Shown here piece after piece: positions 14,921-22,574 of a stretch of DNA of 32,880 bases. The DNA is taken from the NCBI GenBank assembly GCA_036154955.1, contig JAYZWL010000023.1, forward strand, positions 1-32,880, in the 5' to 3' direction. The stretch's first letter is position 1. Every line of letters begins with the position of its first letter. Made by a program: the position numbers and the translations under genes. Under the pieces are notes generated by a model. The model saw nothing but the letters and a program-made list of their open reading frames with translations, was not told the origin of the DNA and did not search any database. The stretch is from Albimonas sp036154955. Lineage in GTDB: Bacteria > Pseudomonadota > Alphaproteobacteria > Rhodobacterales > Rhodobacteraceae.

Positions 14921-15835
14921 ATGATCGAGGACCTGATCGGCGGCATCGCCGCCCGCATGGCGGCGGAGGAGACGCGCGGCCGCGTCGCCGACTACATCCC
15001 CGAGCTCGCCGGCATCGACCCGGGGCGGTTCGGCCTCTCGGTCTGCCTCGCCGACGGAACCCAGGTCTCGGCCGGGGACGCGGAGACGGGGTTCTCCATC
15101 CAGTCCGTCTCCAAGGTCTTCGCGCTGGCGGTGGCGCTGGGGCGGCTGGGCGACGGCATCTGGAAGCGCTGCGGGCGGGAGCCGTCGTCCAACGCCTTCA
15201 ACTCGGTGGTGGACCTGGAGCTGGAGGCGGGCAAGCCGCGCAACCCCTTCGTCAACGCCGGGGCCATCGTGATCGCCGACGCCATCCTCGCCGGCCGCGC
15301 GCCGAAGGACACGCTGGCGGAGCTGCTGGGCTTCATCCGCGCCGCGGCCGGCGACGACGCCATCTATATCGACGAACGGGTGGCCAAGTCCGAGATCCGC
15401 ACCGGCCACCGCAACTGGTCGCTGGCGCATTTCCTCAAGTCTTCCGACAACCTGCTGCACGACTGCGAACTGACGCTGGGGACCTATTTCCACCAATGCG
15501 CCATCGAGATGTCCTGCGCCCAGCTCGCCCGCGCCGGGCGCTTCCTGGCCGGGCTGGGCACGGGGCACGACCTGATCTCGCGCCGCAACGTGCGCTCGAT
15601 CAACGCGCTGATGATGACCTGCGGGCACTATGACGGCTCGGGCGCCTTCGCCTACCGGGTGGGCATCCCGGGCAAGAGCGGCGTGGGCGGGGGGATCATG
15701 GCGGTGGTTCCCGGCGTCGCCTCGATCGCGGTCTGGTCGCCGGGGCTGGACCGCTACGGCAACTCGCTGCTCGGCACCAAGGCGCTGGAGGAGCTGACCG
15801 AGGCGACGGGCTGGTCGCTGTTCAACGTCGGCTGA
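14921..15835 (+). CDS. glsA: Glutaminase
   Basis: This 304-residue enzyme hydrolyses L-glutamine to glutamate and ammonia in the cytoplasm. It is a beta-lactamase-fold glutaminase with the SxxK catalytic pair at Ser62-Lys65 (FSIQSVSKVF). Other conserved elements are GREPSSNAFNS, GKPRNPFVNAGAI, SEIRTGHRNWSLAHFLKS, YFHQCAIEM and the glycine-rich RVGIPGKSGVGGGIMAVVPG. Length matches E. coli GlsA/YneH-type enzymes (about 308). ATG 14921 is chosen because GGAGGA lies nine bases upstream. The frame extends back to 14789 only through GC-rich noise. Besides nitrogen metabolism, such enzymes can feed ammonia-based acid resistance, which would suit the stress-related neighbours, but that is inference. 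Confidence 0.95.
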   Translation: MIEDLIGGIAARMAAEETRGRVADYIPELAGIDPGRFGLSVCLADGTQVSAGDAETGFSIQSVSKVFALAVALGRLGDGIWKRCGREPSSNAFNSVVDLELEAGKPRNPFVNAGAIVIADAILAGRAPKDTLAELLGFIRAAAGDDAIYIDERVAKSEIRTGHRNWSLAHFLKSSDNLLHDCELTLGTYFHQCAIEMSCAQLARAGRFLAGLGTGHDLISRRNVRSINALMMTCGHYDGSGAFAYRVGIPGKSGVGGGIMAVVPGVASIAVWSPGLDRYGNSLLGTKALEELTEATGWSLFNVG

Positions 15836-16003
15836 CCGGCGCGGCCGGGGGGAGCGCGCCGAATCCGGTGGACGGGCCCGCGCGGACGCGGCAGGATTCG
15901 TCCGCGTCCCTGCGGTGGCGGGACGTGTCCGTCCGGCCCGCCGGGGCCGCCCGGGTCCGGTGGTTCCCCTGCGCCGGCGCGCCGTCGCCCGAAGCCGCGC
16001 CCC

Positions 16004-17752
16004 ATGCCCGTCCGCTCCCTCGTCCGCCCCCGCGCCCGCTCCCTCTTCCCCCTCGCCCTCCTGTCGCTGGCCGCGCTCCCCGGCTTCGCCCTTCTCGCCG
16101 CGCCCGCGGCGCGGGCCGACATCGCCCTGCCCGACTGCGCCGCCCTGACCCTCTGGGCGCGGGGGCTGGACCTGAAGCCGGAACGCAGCCTGAACCCCTA
16201 CACGACCTACGCCTGGCCCGAGGCGCTGCTGACGCCCGAGACCGCGGCGCTGTTCGGCAAGACCGCCGACGCCTTCGACGCCGCCGAGGCCGAGGCCGCC
16301 GCCGCGGCGCTGAAGGCCTGCGGCAAGGCCGCCGACAAGGCCGACCGCAAACCGCTGGCCGCGGCGGAGAAGGAATTCGCCCGCACGATCAAGCCCATCG
16401 CCGAGAACCGGGCCGAGGCGCTGGCCGCCCTCGCCCCCGCGCTCGCCGCCTTCGAGGCCTGGCCGCCCGACGCCGACAAGCTGCGCATGATCGCGGCCCT
16501 GCGCGCCTTCGCCGCCGGGGACGGGCGCGGGGTGACCTCCGCCGCCTCGGGTCTCACGCGGGACGCGGGCAAGGCGCTGGACGCGCTGATCAAGCCGATG
16601 CGGCTGCTGCCGCTGGATCTCGCCGCCGCGCGGACCGCCCCGGCGGCGGAGGCGGCGGCGCCCGCGGCGCAGGCGGGCGCGCTCGCGGGGATCGAGGCCG
16701 AATTCGCCGCCCTGCCCGCCGAGCTTCGGACCCTGCAACGCTGGGACGACGGCGCGGCACGGATCCTCCGCCCCTACGCCGCGCTGATGCCCGACACGGG
16801 CCCGCGGCTGGACGCCCTCGCCGCGACGGCCCGCACGGCGCTGGAAGCCGCGCTGACCGAGGCGGAGCTCGCCGCCGCCGGCGACGGCCCGCCCGGGATC
16901 GCCGCGCTGGACCGCGCGGCCGCAGGCCCGCTGATGCGGGCGCTGTCGCCCCCGGCGGCGGAGGCGTTCCAGGCCGCGCTCTCCGCCCGACGGCAGGAAG
17001 CGGCGCTGACGCTGATCGCCGCGCAGCCCGCCACGGCCCAGGCGCTGCCGGGCTACGCGGCGCTGGAGACCGGGCTGACCGCGGGCCCGCTGGTCACGCC
17101 GCCCCAGCGGGCCGAGCTGCGCGCCGCGATCGAGGCCCGCCGCGCCCTCGCCGCCGCCGATGCCGGCCGGGCCCTGATGGCGGAGATCGCCGCCACCCCG
17201 ACCGCCGCCGCCGGCTTCGCGCGGCTCGACCAGGCGACCTCGCCGCCGCTGCTCGCCCTGCTCTCCCCCGCCGACGCGGAGGCGGCGCGACGGGCGGCGG
17301 AGGCGAAGCGGGCGGAGATCGGGGCGGAGATGGTCCGCCGCGTCGGCGCCGAGCTCGACGCGACCGGCGACGACCTCGCCGCGCTGCGCCTGATCGACAC
17401 CGTGCTTGTCCCGCAGCTCTCCGCCCTGCCCGCCTCGGCCGAGCCATGGCGGGGAGAGCTGATCGCCCGCGTCTCCGCCCGCCGGGCCGAGGCGCTGGCG
17501 GCGCTGACCCGCGCCCAGGCCGGGCCGCTGACGGGACGGCGCTACCGGACCCGCGACGGAGCGATGACGGTGGAGTTCCGCAGCCGGGACGAAGCCTGGG
17601 TCACCGACGGCGCCGGCCAGGTGCTCTCGGTCGCCTACGAGGCGCCGGACGACGCCACGGTCAAGCTCGCGCTGCCGATGGGAACGGTGGTGCTGACGCG
17701 GGAGGCGCATTACCTCGTCGGCGGGCCCGTGCAGCTCGAACGGATCGACTGA
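16004..17752 (+). CDS. Secreted alanine-rich protein of unknown function
   Basis: I do not recognise this 582-residue protein. A clear signal peptide is visible: basic N-terminus (VRSLVRPRARS), hydrophobic core (LFPLALLSLAALPGFALLAA) and a site after ARA near residue 38. The mature part is strongly alanine- and leucine-rich and probably largely helical. It contains only two cysteines (Cys45, Cys106), which could pair. A repeated theme of helices with Ala-Leu-Asp-Ala spacing runs from about residue 80 to 500. The last 75 residues (from GPLTGRRYRTRDGAMTVEF) change character to alternating beta-type sequence ending VGGPVQLERID, suggesting a small separate domain. The Shine-Dalgarno is weak. Codon use matches neighbours. 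The gene stands alone between glutaminase and a terminator shared with katG. Confidence 0.75.
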   Translation: MPVRSLVRPRARSLFPLALLSLAALPGFALLAAPAARADIALPDCAALTLWARGLDLKPERSLNPYTTYAWPEALLTPETAALFGKTADAFDAAEAEAAAAALKACGKAADKADRKPLAAAEKEFARTIKPIAENRAEALAALAPALAAFEAWPPDADKLRMIAALRAFAAGDGRGVTSAASGLTRDAGKALDALIKPMRLLPLDLAAARTAPAAEAAAPAAQAGALAGIEAEFAALPAELRTLQRWDDGAARILRPYAALMPDTGPRLDALAATARTALEAALTEAELAAAGDGPPGIAALDRAAAGPLMRALSPPAAEAFQAALSARRQEAALTLIAAQPATAQALPGYAALETGLTAGPLVTPPQRAELRAAIEARRALAAADAGRALMAEIAATPTAAAGFARLDQATSPPLLALLSPADAEAARRAAEAKRAEIGAEMVRRVGAELDATGDDLAALRLIDTVLVPQLSALPASAEPWRGELIARVSARRAEALAALTRAQAGPLTGRRYRTRDGAMTVEFRSRDEAWVTDGAGQVLSVAYEAPDDATVKLALPMGTVVLTREAHYLVGGPVQLERID

Positions 17753-17785
17753 CGCCCCGCCCCCGGCCCCCGCGCGGAACGAAAA

Positions 17786-17813
17786 ACGGCCGCCGGATCG
17801 CTCCGGCGGCCGT
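17786..17813. terminator. Bidirectional Rho-independent terminator
   Basis: A perfect 12-bp stem, ACGGCCGCCGGA (17786-17797) with TCCGGCGGCCGT (17802-17813), closes a TCGC loop. It is flanked by an A-run on the left (17782-17786) and GCGTTTC on the right. It sits between the convergent secreted-protein gene and katG and can serve both strands. Confidence 0.88.
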
Positions 17814-17835
17814 GCGTTTCAGCGTCGTCCCGACC

Positions 17836-20004
17836 TCAGGCGAGGTCGAAGCGGTCCGCGTTCATCACCTTGGTCCAGGCGGCCACGAAGTCCGTCACGA
17901 ACTTCTCCGCGTTGTCGTCCTGGGCGTAGACCTCGGCATAGGCGCGCAGGATGGAGTTGGAGCCGAACACCAGGTCCGCCCGCGTCGCCGTCCACTTCGC
18001 CGCGCCGGTCTTGCGGTCGCGGATCTCGTAGAGACCCCCGCCCACCGGCATCCACGAATAGGCCATGTCGGTGAGGGTGACGAAGAAGTCGGTGCTCAGC
18101 GCGCCGGGACGGGCGGTGAACACGCCATGCGCGGTCCCGCCATGGTTGGTCCCCATCGCCCGCATGCCGCCGACCAGCACGGTCATCTCGGCCGCGGTCA
18201 GGCCCAGAAGCTGGGCGCGGTCGAGCATCATCTCCTCAGGCGAGACGACGTAGTCCTCCTTGGCCCAGTTGCGGAACCCGTCGGCCAGCGGCTCCAGCGC
18301 GTCGAAGGAGGGCGCGTCGGTCATCTCGGCCGTCGCGTCGCCGCGGCCCGGCGCGAAGGGAACCGCCACCTCGAAGCCCGCCGCCTTCGCGGCCTGCTCC
18401 ACCCCGACATTGCCGGCCAGCACGATGATGTCGGCCACCGACGCCCCGACCTCGGCCGCGATCGGCTCCAGCGCGCCCAGGACCTTGGCCAGGCGCGCCG
18501 GCTCGTTGCCCGCCCAGTCCTTCTGCGGGGCCAGTCGGATGCGCGCGCCGTTGGCGCCGCCCCGCATGTCCGAGCCGCGATAGGTGCGCGCGCTGTCCCA
18601 GGCGGTGGCGACCAGTTCGGCCGTGCTCAGCCCGGCCGCGGCGATCTTCGCCTTGGCCGCCTCGACGTTCCAGCCGGTCGGGCCCTTGGGCACCGGATCC
18701 TGCCAGATCAGGTCCTCGGACGGCACGTCGGGGCCGAAATAGCGGTCCTTCGGGCCCATGTCGCGATGGGTCAGCTTGAACCAGGCGCGGGCGAAGGTCT
18801 CCGAGAAATACTCAGGATCCGCCATGAACTTGCGGCAGATCGCGTTGTAGACCGGGTCGACCTTCATCGCCATGTCGGCGTCGGTCATCATCGGCATGCA
18901 CTTGATCGAGGGGTCCTCGACATCCGCCGGCATGTGCTCGGGCTTGATGTCGATCGGCTTCCACTGGTTGGCGCCGGCGGGGGACTTGGTCAGCTCCCAC
19001 TCGTAGCCGAACAGCAGCTCGAACCAGCCCATGTCCCACTGGGTGGGGTTGGTGGTCCAGGCGCCCTCGATGCCCGACACGACCGTGTCGCGCCCGATGC
19101 CGCGGCCCTTGGTGTTCATCCAGCCGATGCCCTGATATTCGGGGCCGGCGGCCTCCGGATCCGGGCTCAGGTCGGCGGGGTTCCCGTTGCCGTGGGACTT
19201 GCCGATGGTGTGGCCGCCGGCGGTCAGGGCCGCGGTCTCCTCATCGTCCATCGCCATGCGGGCGAAGGTCTCGCGCACCATGGCGGCGGTCTTCATCGGG
19301 TCCGGCTTGCCGTTCACCCCCTCGGGGTTCACGTAGATCAGGCCCATCTGCACGGCCGAGAGCGGGTTCTGCAGCGTGGAGGGATTCTCCACGTCGCCGT
19401 AGCGCTCGTCGGAGGGGGCCAGCCACTCCTTCTCCGCGCCCCAGTAGGTGTCCTTCTCGGGGTGCCAGATGTCCTCGCGCCCGAAGGCGAAGCCGAAGGT
19501 CTTCAGGCCGGCGACCTCGTAGGCGATGGTGCCCGACAGGATCATCAGGTCGGCCCAGGAGATCTTGTTGCCGTATTTCTTCTTGATCGGCCACAGCAGG
19601 CGGCGGCCCTTGTCGGTGTTGACGTTGTCGGGCCAGGAGTTCAGCGGCGCGAAGCGCTGGTTGCCGGTCCCGCCGCCCCCGCGGCCGTCGGCCAGCCGGT
19701 AGGAGCCGGCGGCATGCCACGCCACCCGGGCGAACATGCCCACATAGGAGCCCCAGTCCGCCGGCCACCAGTCCTGGCTGTCGGTCATCAGCGCGCGCAG
19801 GTCGGCCTTCAGCGCCTCGACGTCCAGCTTCTTGAGCTCTTCACGGTAGTCGAAGTCCGGCCCCATCGGGTTGGTCTTCGCGTCATGCTGGTGGAGGATG
19901 TCCAGGTTCAGCGCGTTCGGCCACCAGTCCATGACCGTGCGGCCGACCTCGGTCTGACCGCCATGCATCACCGGGCACTTGCCCGCGGTATCGTTCCCGT
20001 CCAT
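17836..20004 (-). CDS. katG: Catalase-peroxidase KatG
   Basis: This 722-residue bifunctional haem enzyme removes hydrogen peroxide (catalase) and oxidises other donors (peroxidase). The distal site is Arg93, Trp96 and His97 in FARVAWHAAGSYR. The proximal haem ligand is His265 in TAGGHTIGKSHG. The residues of the Met-Tyr-Trp crosslink needed for catalase activity are all present: Trp96, Tyr224 (LIYVNPEG) and Met250 (ARMAMDDEE). The switch arginine lies in SDMRGGANG. The second, haem-less peroxidase-like half is complete through DRFDLA. Length is normal. The start at 20004 follows AGGAAAGGG. The gene is divergent from oxyR, the classic arrangement, so peroxide induction through OxyR is very likely. 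Confidence 0.97.
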   Translation of the reverse strand: MDGNDTAGKCPVMHGGQTEVGRTVMDWWPNALNLDILHQHDAKTNPMGPDFDYREELKKLDVEALKADLRALMTDSQDWWPADWGSYVGMFARVAWHAAGSYRLADGRGGGGTGNQRFAPLNSWPDNVNTDKGRRLLWPIKKKYGNKISWADLMILSGTIAYEVAGLKTFGFAFGREDIWHPEKDTYWGAEKEWLAPSDERYGDVENPSTLQNPLSAVQMGLIYVNPEGVNGKPDPMKTAAMVRETFARMAMDDEETAALTAGGHTIGKSHGNGNPADLSPDPEAAGPEYQGIGWMNTKGRGIGRDTVVSGIEGAWTTNPTQWDMGWFELLFGYEWELTKSPAGANQWKPIDIKPEHMPADVEDPSIKCMPMMTDADMAMKVDPVYNAICRKFMADPEYFSETFARAWFKLTHRDMGPKDRYFGPDVPSEDLIWQDPVPKGPTGWNVEAAKAKIAAAGLSTAELVATAWDSARTYRGSDMRGGANGARIRLAPQKDWAGNEPARLAKVLGALEPIAAEVGASVADIIVLAGNVGVEQAAKAAGFEVAVPFAPGRGDATAEMTDAPSFDALEPLADGFRNWAKEDYVVSPEEMMLDRAQLLGLTAAEMTVLVGGMRAMGTNHGGTAHGVFTARPGALSTDFFVTLTDMAYSWMPVGGGLYEIRDRKTGAAKWTATRADLVFGSNSILRAYAEVYAQDDNAEKFVTDFVAAWTKVMNADRFDLA

Positions 20005-20212
20005 CCGGAACCCTTTCCTCGGCTGGGCCGCGCCCCCGGTCCGGGTCGCGCGGCGTTATCCTGGCGCTTGGGAGGCCGGGCGCCCGGCGCCCCCCCGGCA
20101 GGGCGGAGGGGGCGGGCGGCGGCGACTCGGTCTCCCTATGTAGGGACGCTGTGTAGCAGTTTTTAGAATTAATAAAATTTGGATATTCCAATCGACGTGA
20201 TAATCTCCGCTT
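20005..20212. promoter_or_regulatory. katG-oxyR divergent regulatory region
   Basis: This gap holds the most AT-rich stretch in the window (about 20158-20205). It contains the perfect interrupted palindrome TTGGA-TAT-TCCAA (20179-20191), a LysR-type T-N11-A box and so a candidate OxyR site. To its right TGATAATCT (20199-20206 carries ATAATC) resembles an extended -10 element whose start point would fall on or next to the oxyR ATG at 20213. The katG promoter on the other strand should lie in the AT-rich part, leaving katG a leader of 100 bases or more. The box assignments are by eye. Confidence 0.6.
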
Positions 20213-21175
20213 ATGTCGAGCCTGACCATACGCCAGCTGCGCTACTTCGAGGCGCTCGCCCGTCACCGCCATTTCGGCCGGGCGGCGGAGGCCTGCGCCA
20301 TCTCCCAGCCCGCGCTGTCGATCCAGATGAAGGAGCTGGAGGCGCTGCTCGGCGCGCCGCTGATCGAGCGCGGCGCCCGCCAGCTTCGCCTGTCGGACCT
20401 GGGCGAGGCGCTGGCCGGCCGCGCCCGGGACATCCTGCGCGCGGTGGACGAGATCGAGGACATGGCCCGCGCCGCCCACGGCCCCTTCTCCGGCCGGCTG
20501 CGCATCGGGGTGATCCCCACCGTCGCCCCCTACCTGCTGCCCGGCCTGATCCAGCGGCTGGCCGGGGCCTATCCCGACCTCGACATCCTGCCTCGGGAAA
20601 CCGTGACCCCCACCCTGATCCGCGACCTGCTCGACGGGCGGCTGGACCTGGCGGTGGTGGCCCTGCCGACCTCCGAGCCGACCCTGCACGAGGAGCCGCT
20701 GTTCCAGGAGGAGTTCGTCCTCGTCCGCCCCGAGGCCGACGCCGGCCAGCCGGTCCCGGATGCGGAGCATCTGCGCGAGATGCGCCTGCTGCTGCTGGAG
20801 GAGGGGCACTGCTTCCGCGATCAGGCGCTGAGCTTCTGCAACCTCTCCGCCAGCCCGCCGCGGGATTTGATGGAGGGGAGTTCGCTCGCCACCCTCGTGC
20901 AGATGGTGGGCGTGGGCATCGGCGTCACCCTGATCCCGGAGATGGCGGTGGCGGTGGAGACGGCCTCCGCCCCCGTCTCCGTCGCCCGGCTGGGGGCGCC
21001 GCGGCCGACGCGGACCATCGGCATGGTCTGGCGCAAGTCCACCCCCCTCGCCCCCCAGCTCGCCCGCATCGCCGAGCGGGTGCGCGCGTTCGGCCGGGAG
21101 GGGGAGACGGGAGAGGCGCGGACGGCGGAGACGCCGACGCCCGGGACGCGGACGCCGAAGCCCCCGCCCGCCTGA
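20213..21175 (+). CDS. oxyR: Hydrogen peroxide-sensing LysR-type regulator OxyR
   Basis: This 320-residue LysR-family protein has an N-terminal winged HTH (LRYFEALARHRHFGRAAEACAISQPALSIQMKELE, residues 9-43) and a C-terminal sensor domain. The peroxide switch is visible as Cys200 and Cys209 in EEGHCFRDQALSFC, aligning with E. coli Cys199/Cys208 (GHCLRDQAMGFC). Conserved pocket residues such as IGVIPTVAPYLLP and the EGSSLATLVQMVGVGIGVTLIPEMA segment are also present. The C-terminal 30 residues are a low-complexity Thr/Pro/Gly tail longer than in E. coli. ATG 20213 fits the family start exactly, yet no Shine-Dalgarno precedes it. It is divergent from katG. Confidence 0.96.
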   Translation: MSSLTIRQLRYFEALARHRHFGRAAEACAISQPALSIQMKELEALLGAPLIERGARQLRLSDLGEALAGRARDILRAVDEIEDMARAAHGPFSGRLRIGVIPTVAPYLLPGLIQRLAGAYPDLDILPRETVTPTLIRDLLDGRLDLAVVALPTSEPTLHEEPLFQEEFVLVRPEADAGQPVPDAEHLREMRLLLLEEGHCFRDQALSFCNLSASPPRDLMEGSSLATLVQMVGVGIGVTLIPEMAVAVETASAPVSVARLGAPRPTRTIGMVWRKSTPLAPQLARIAERVRAFGREGETGEARTAETPTPGTRTPKPPPA

Positions 21176-21226
21176 CGCTCCCCCCCCCGCACCCTCCCGT
21201 TCCCGGAGCCCCACAGCCCCTTCATC

Positions 21227-21297
21227 GCGCCCCGGGCCCGACCCGGGGCCTCGCGACCGCCCCGCCCGCGCGAGGCCCCCGATCAAGTCCGGGGCGC
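21227..21297. repeat. 71-bp palindromic intergenic repeat, copy 1
   Basis: The unit runs GCGCCCCGGG...GGGGCGC and contains nested inverted repeats: GGGCCTCGCG facing CGCGAGGCCC, and an outer pair ending in ATCAAGTCCGGGGCGC. The half-site TCAAGTCCGGGG is a motif I have seen as a dispersed palindromic repeat in alphaproteobacterial genomes (REP-like). A second copy begins 121 bases further on. It lies after oxyR and before the beta-propeller gene. Its right half differs from copy 2 at a few bases. Confidence 0.8.
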
Positions 21298-21347
21298 CCA
21301 ACCGGCGCCCCCCCGATGCGGCCAGCGACGCCCCACCGCTCTTCGGC

Positions 21348-21418
21348 GCGCCCCGGGCCTGACCCGGGGCCTCGCGACCTCCCCGCCCGCGCGAGGCCCC
21401 GGATCAAGTCCGGGGCGC
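21348..21418. repeat. 71-bp palindromic intergenic repeat, copy 2
   Basis: This is a direct repeat of 21227-21297 in the same orientation, nearly identical. Here the inner pair extends further: CCGGGGCCTCGCG faces CGCGAGGCCCCGG. The outer arms are imperfect (CCGGGCCTGA against TCAAGTCCGG). The two copies are separated by 50 bases of unrelated sequence. The 391-base gap between oxyR and the next gene holds only these elements and a run of nine C at 21180-21188. Confidence 0.8.
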
Positions 21419-21566
21419 TCGGGCGTCGCGGCTTCGCTTCGCACGAAGCGGTCCCCGGCGCGTCCGGAAGGGCGTCAGGCGGGGCCTTCGGCAGGCGCCG
21501 GCGCCGGGCTTCCCTCCGCCCCGCATCCGTCGCAGGCTGGGCGCGCCCCGCGCCGGAGATCCGCCC

Positions 21567-22451
21567 ATGACCTTCCCCCGCCTCATCCGCCTCCCCCGCC
21601 CCGTCGCCTCCGCGCTGCTCGCCCTCGCGCTGGCCTTCGCCGCCGACGCCGCCTCCGCCCAGTCGATCCGCCTCCTCGACAGCGTGAAGATCCGCGACGA
21701 GGCGGCGGGGTTCGCCGAGCCCTCGGGCCTCGCCCTCTCCGCCGACGGGAGCTTTCTGTGGAGCGTCTCGGACAATGCCCGCGAGGTGTTCCGCCTGGGT
21801 TTCGACGGCAAGCTCCTCCCCGGCCCCCGCCCCCGCCTGCCCTGGAAGGATCAGGCCGAGGGGATCGCCGCCACGCCCGACGGGCGCGCCCTGATCGTGG
21901 CGCGGGAGAAAGGCGCCCGCCTCGCCCGCATCGACCTCGCCACGGGCGCAGCCGAGACCGTCCGCCTCGCCGACCTGCCCGGCTGGGCCGCCATCGCCCC
22001 GCATTTCAGGGACGCCGACAACGACGGGCTGGAGGGCGTGGCCGTCGACCCGGAGGACGGCCGCGTCTGGCTGTTGCGCGAGGCCGGGCCGCGGCTGCTG
22101 ATCGGCCTCTCCCCCGCGCTCGACCGGATCGAGACCGTGCGCGAACTGGACCCTTCGGCCGGCTTCGAAGAGGCGATGGGTGCGGCGAAGGATGGGGACG
22201 GCCGGCTCGACGTCTCCGGCCTCGCCATCGGGGCGACGGGGTTCTGGATCGTCTCCGACCGCGGCGAGCGGCTGTTCCTCCTGCCCCGCGACGGCGGCCC
22301 GGCCCGGTCCTGGCCCCTGACCCGCAGCGCGAAGGGCAAGCCCCTGAAGAACGCCGAGGGCGTGGCCTGGGACCCGGCCCGCGGCCGGCTCCACGTTGTC
22401 AGCGACGACAAGGGGGACTCCCGGCTCGTCACCTACGCGGCGGAGGACTAG
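21567..22451 (+). CDS. SdiA-regulated-family beta-propeller protein, exported
   Basis: This 294-residue protein has a signal peptide (LLALALAFAADAASAQ, cleavage near residue 32). It is followed by repeated blade-like units typical of the SdiA-regulated (YjiK) family: EPSGLALSADGSFLWSVSDNAREVFRLGFDG, AEGIAATPDGRALIVAREKGARLARID, LEGVAVDPEDGRVWLLRE, VSGLAIGATGFWIVSDRGERLFLL and AEGVAWDPARGRLHVVSDD. The recurring (E/S)G(L/I/V)A start and aspartate-rich ends suggest a calcium-stabilised propeller. ATG 21567 has GGAG at 21555-21558. Family function is unknown: some members are linked to quorum-sensing regulons and some to esterase- or phytase-like folds. It lies upstream of an MFS transporter on the same strand, 123 bases apart. 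Confidence 0.82.
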   Translation: MTFPRLIRLPRPVASALLALALAFAADAASAQSIRLLDSVKIRDEAAGFAEPSGLALSADGSFLWSVSDNAREVFRLGFDGKLLPGPRPRLPWKDQAEGIAATPDGRALIVAREKGARLARIDLATGAAETVRLADLPGWAAIAPHFRDADNDGLEGVAVDPEDGRVWLLREAGPRLLIGLSPALDRIETVRELDPSAGFEEAMGAAKDGDGRLDVSGLAIGATGFWIVSDRGERLFLLPRDGGPARSWPLTRSAKGKPLKNAEGVAWDPARGRLHVVSDDKGDSRLVTYAAED

Positions 22452-22574
22452 CGGGAACCCGGCCGGCCGCGGAAAGGCGGAGCGATTTCCCCCCGGCCGC
22501 GGCGTCGCGCGGACGCGCGGGGCTTGTTCGCCGCGCGGCGCGGGCCTAAGCCGAAAGGGCGCGCCGCCCGAAGG

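Noticed and set aside
15884..15909. GGACGCGG/CCGCGTCC stem after glsA as a terminator.
   Set aside because: Eight base pairs but no T-run and a 10-base loop. It was left out as a called feature, although weak activity is possible.
14888..17710. A 940-codon minus-strand frame opposite glsA and the secreted protein.
   Set aside because: It is an antisense shadow with Arg/Gly/His-rich composition. The glutaminase motifs on the + strand are unambiguous.
15868..20166. A 1432-codon + strand frame running through the secreted-protein gene and across katG antisense.
   Set aside because: It shifts character exactly at the boundaries of the real genes and has no recognisable motif. katG and the 582-residue protein explain the coding signal.
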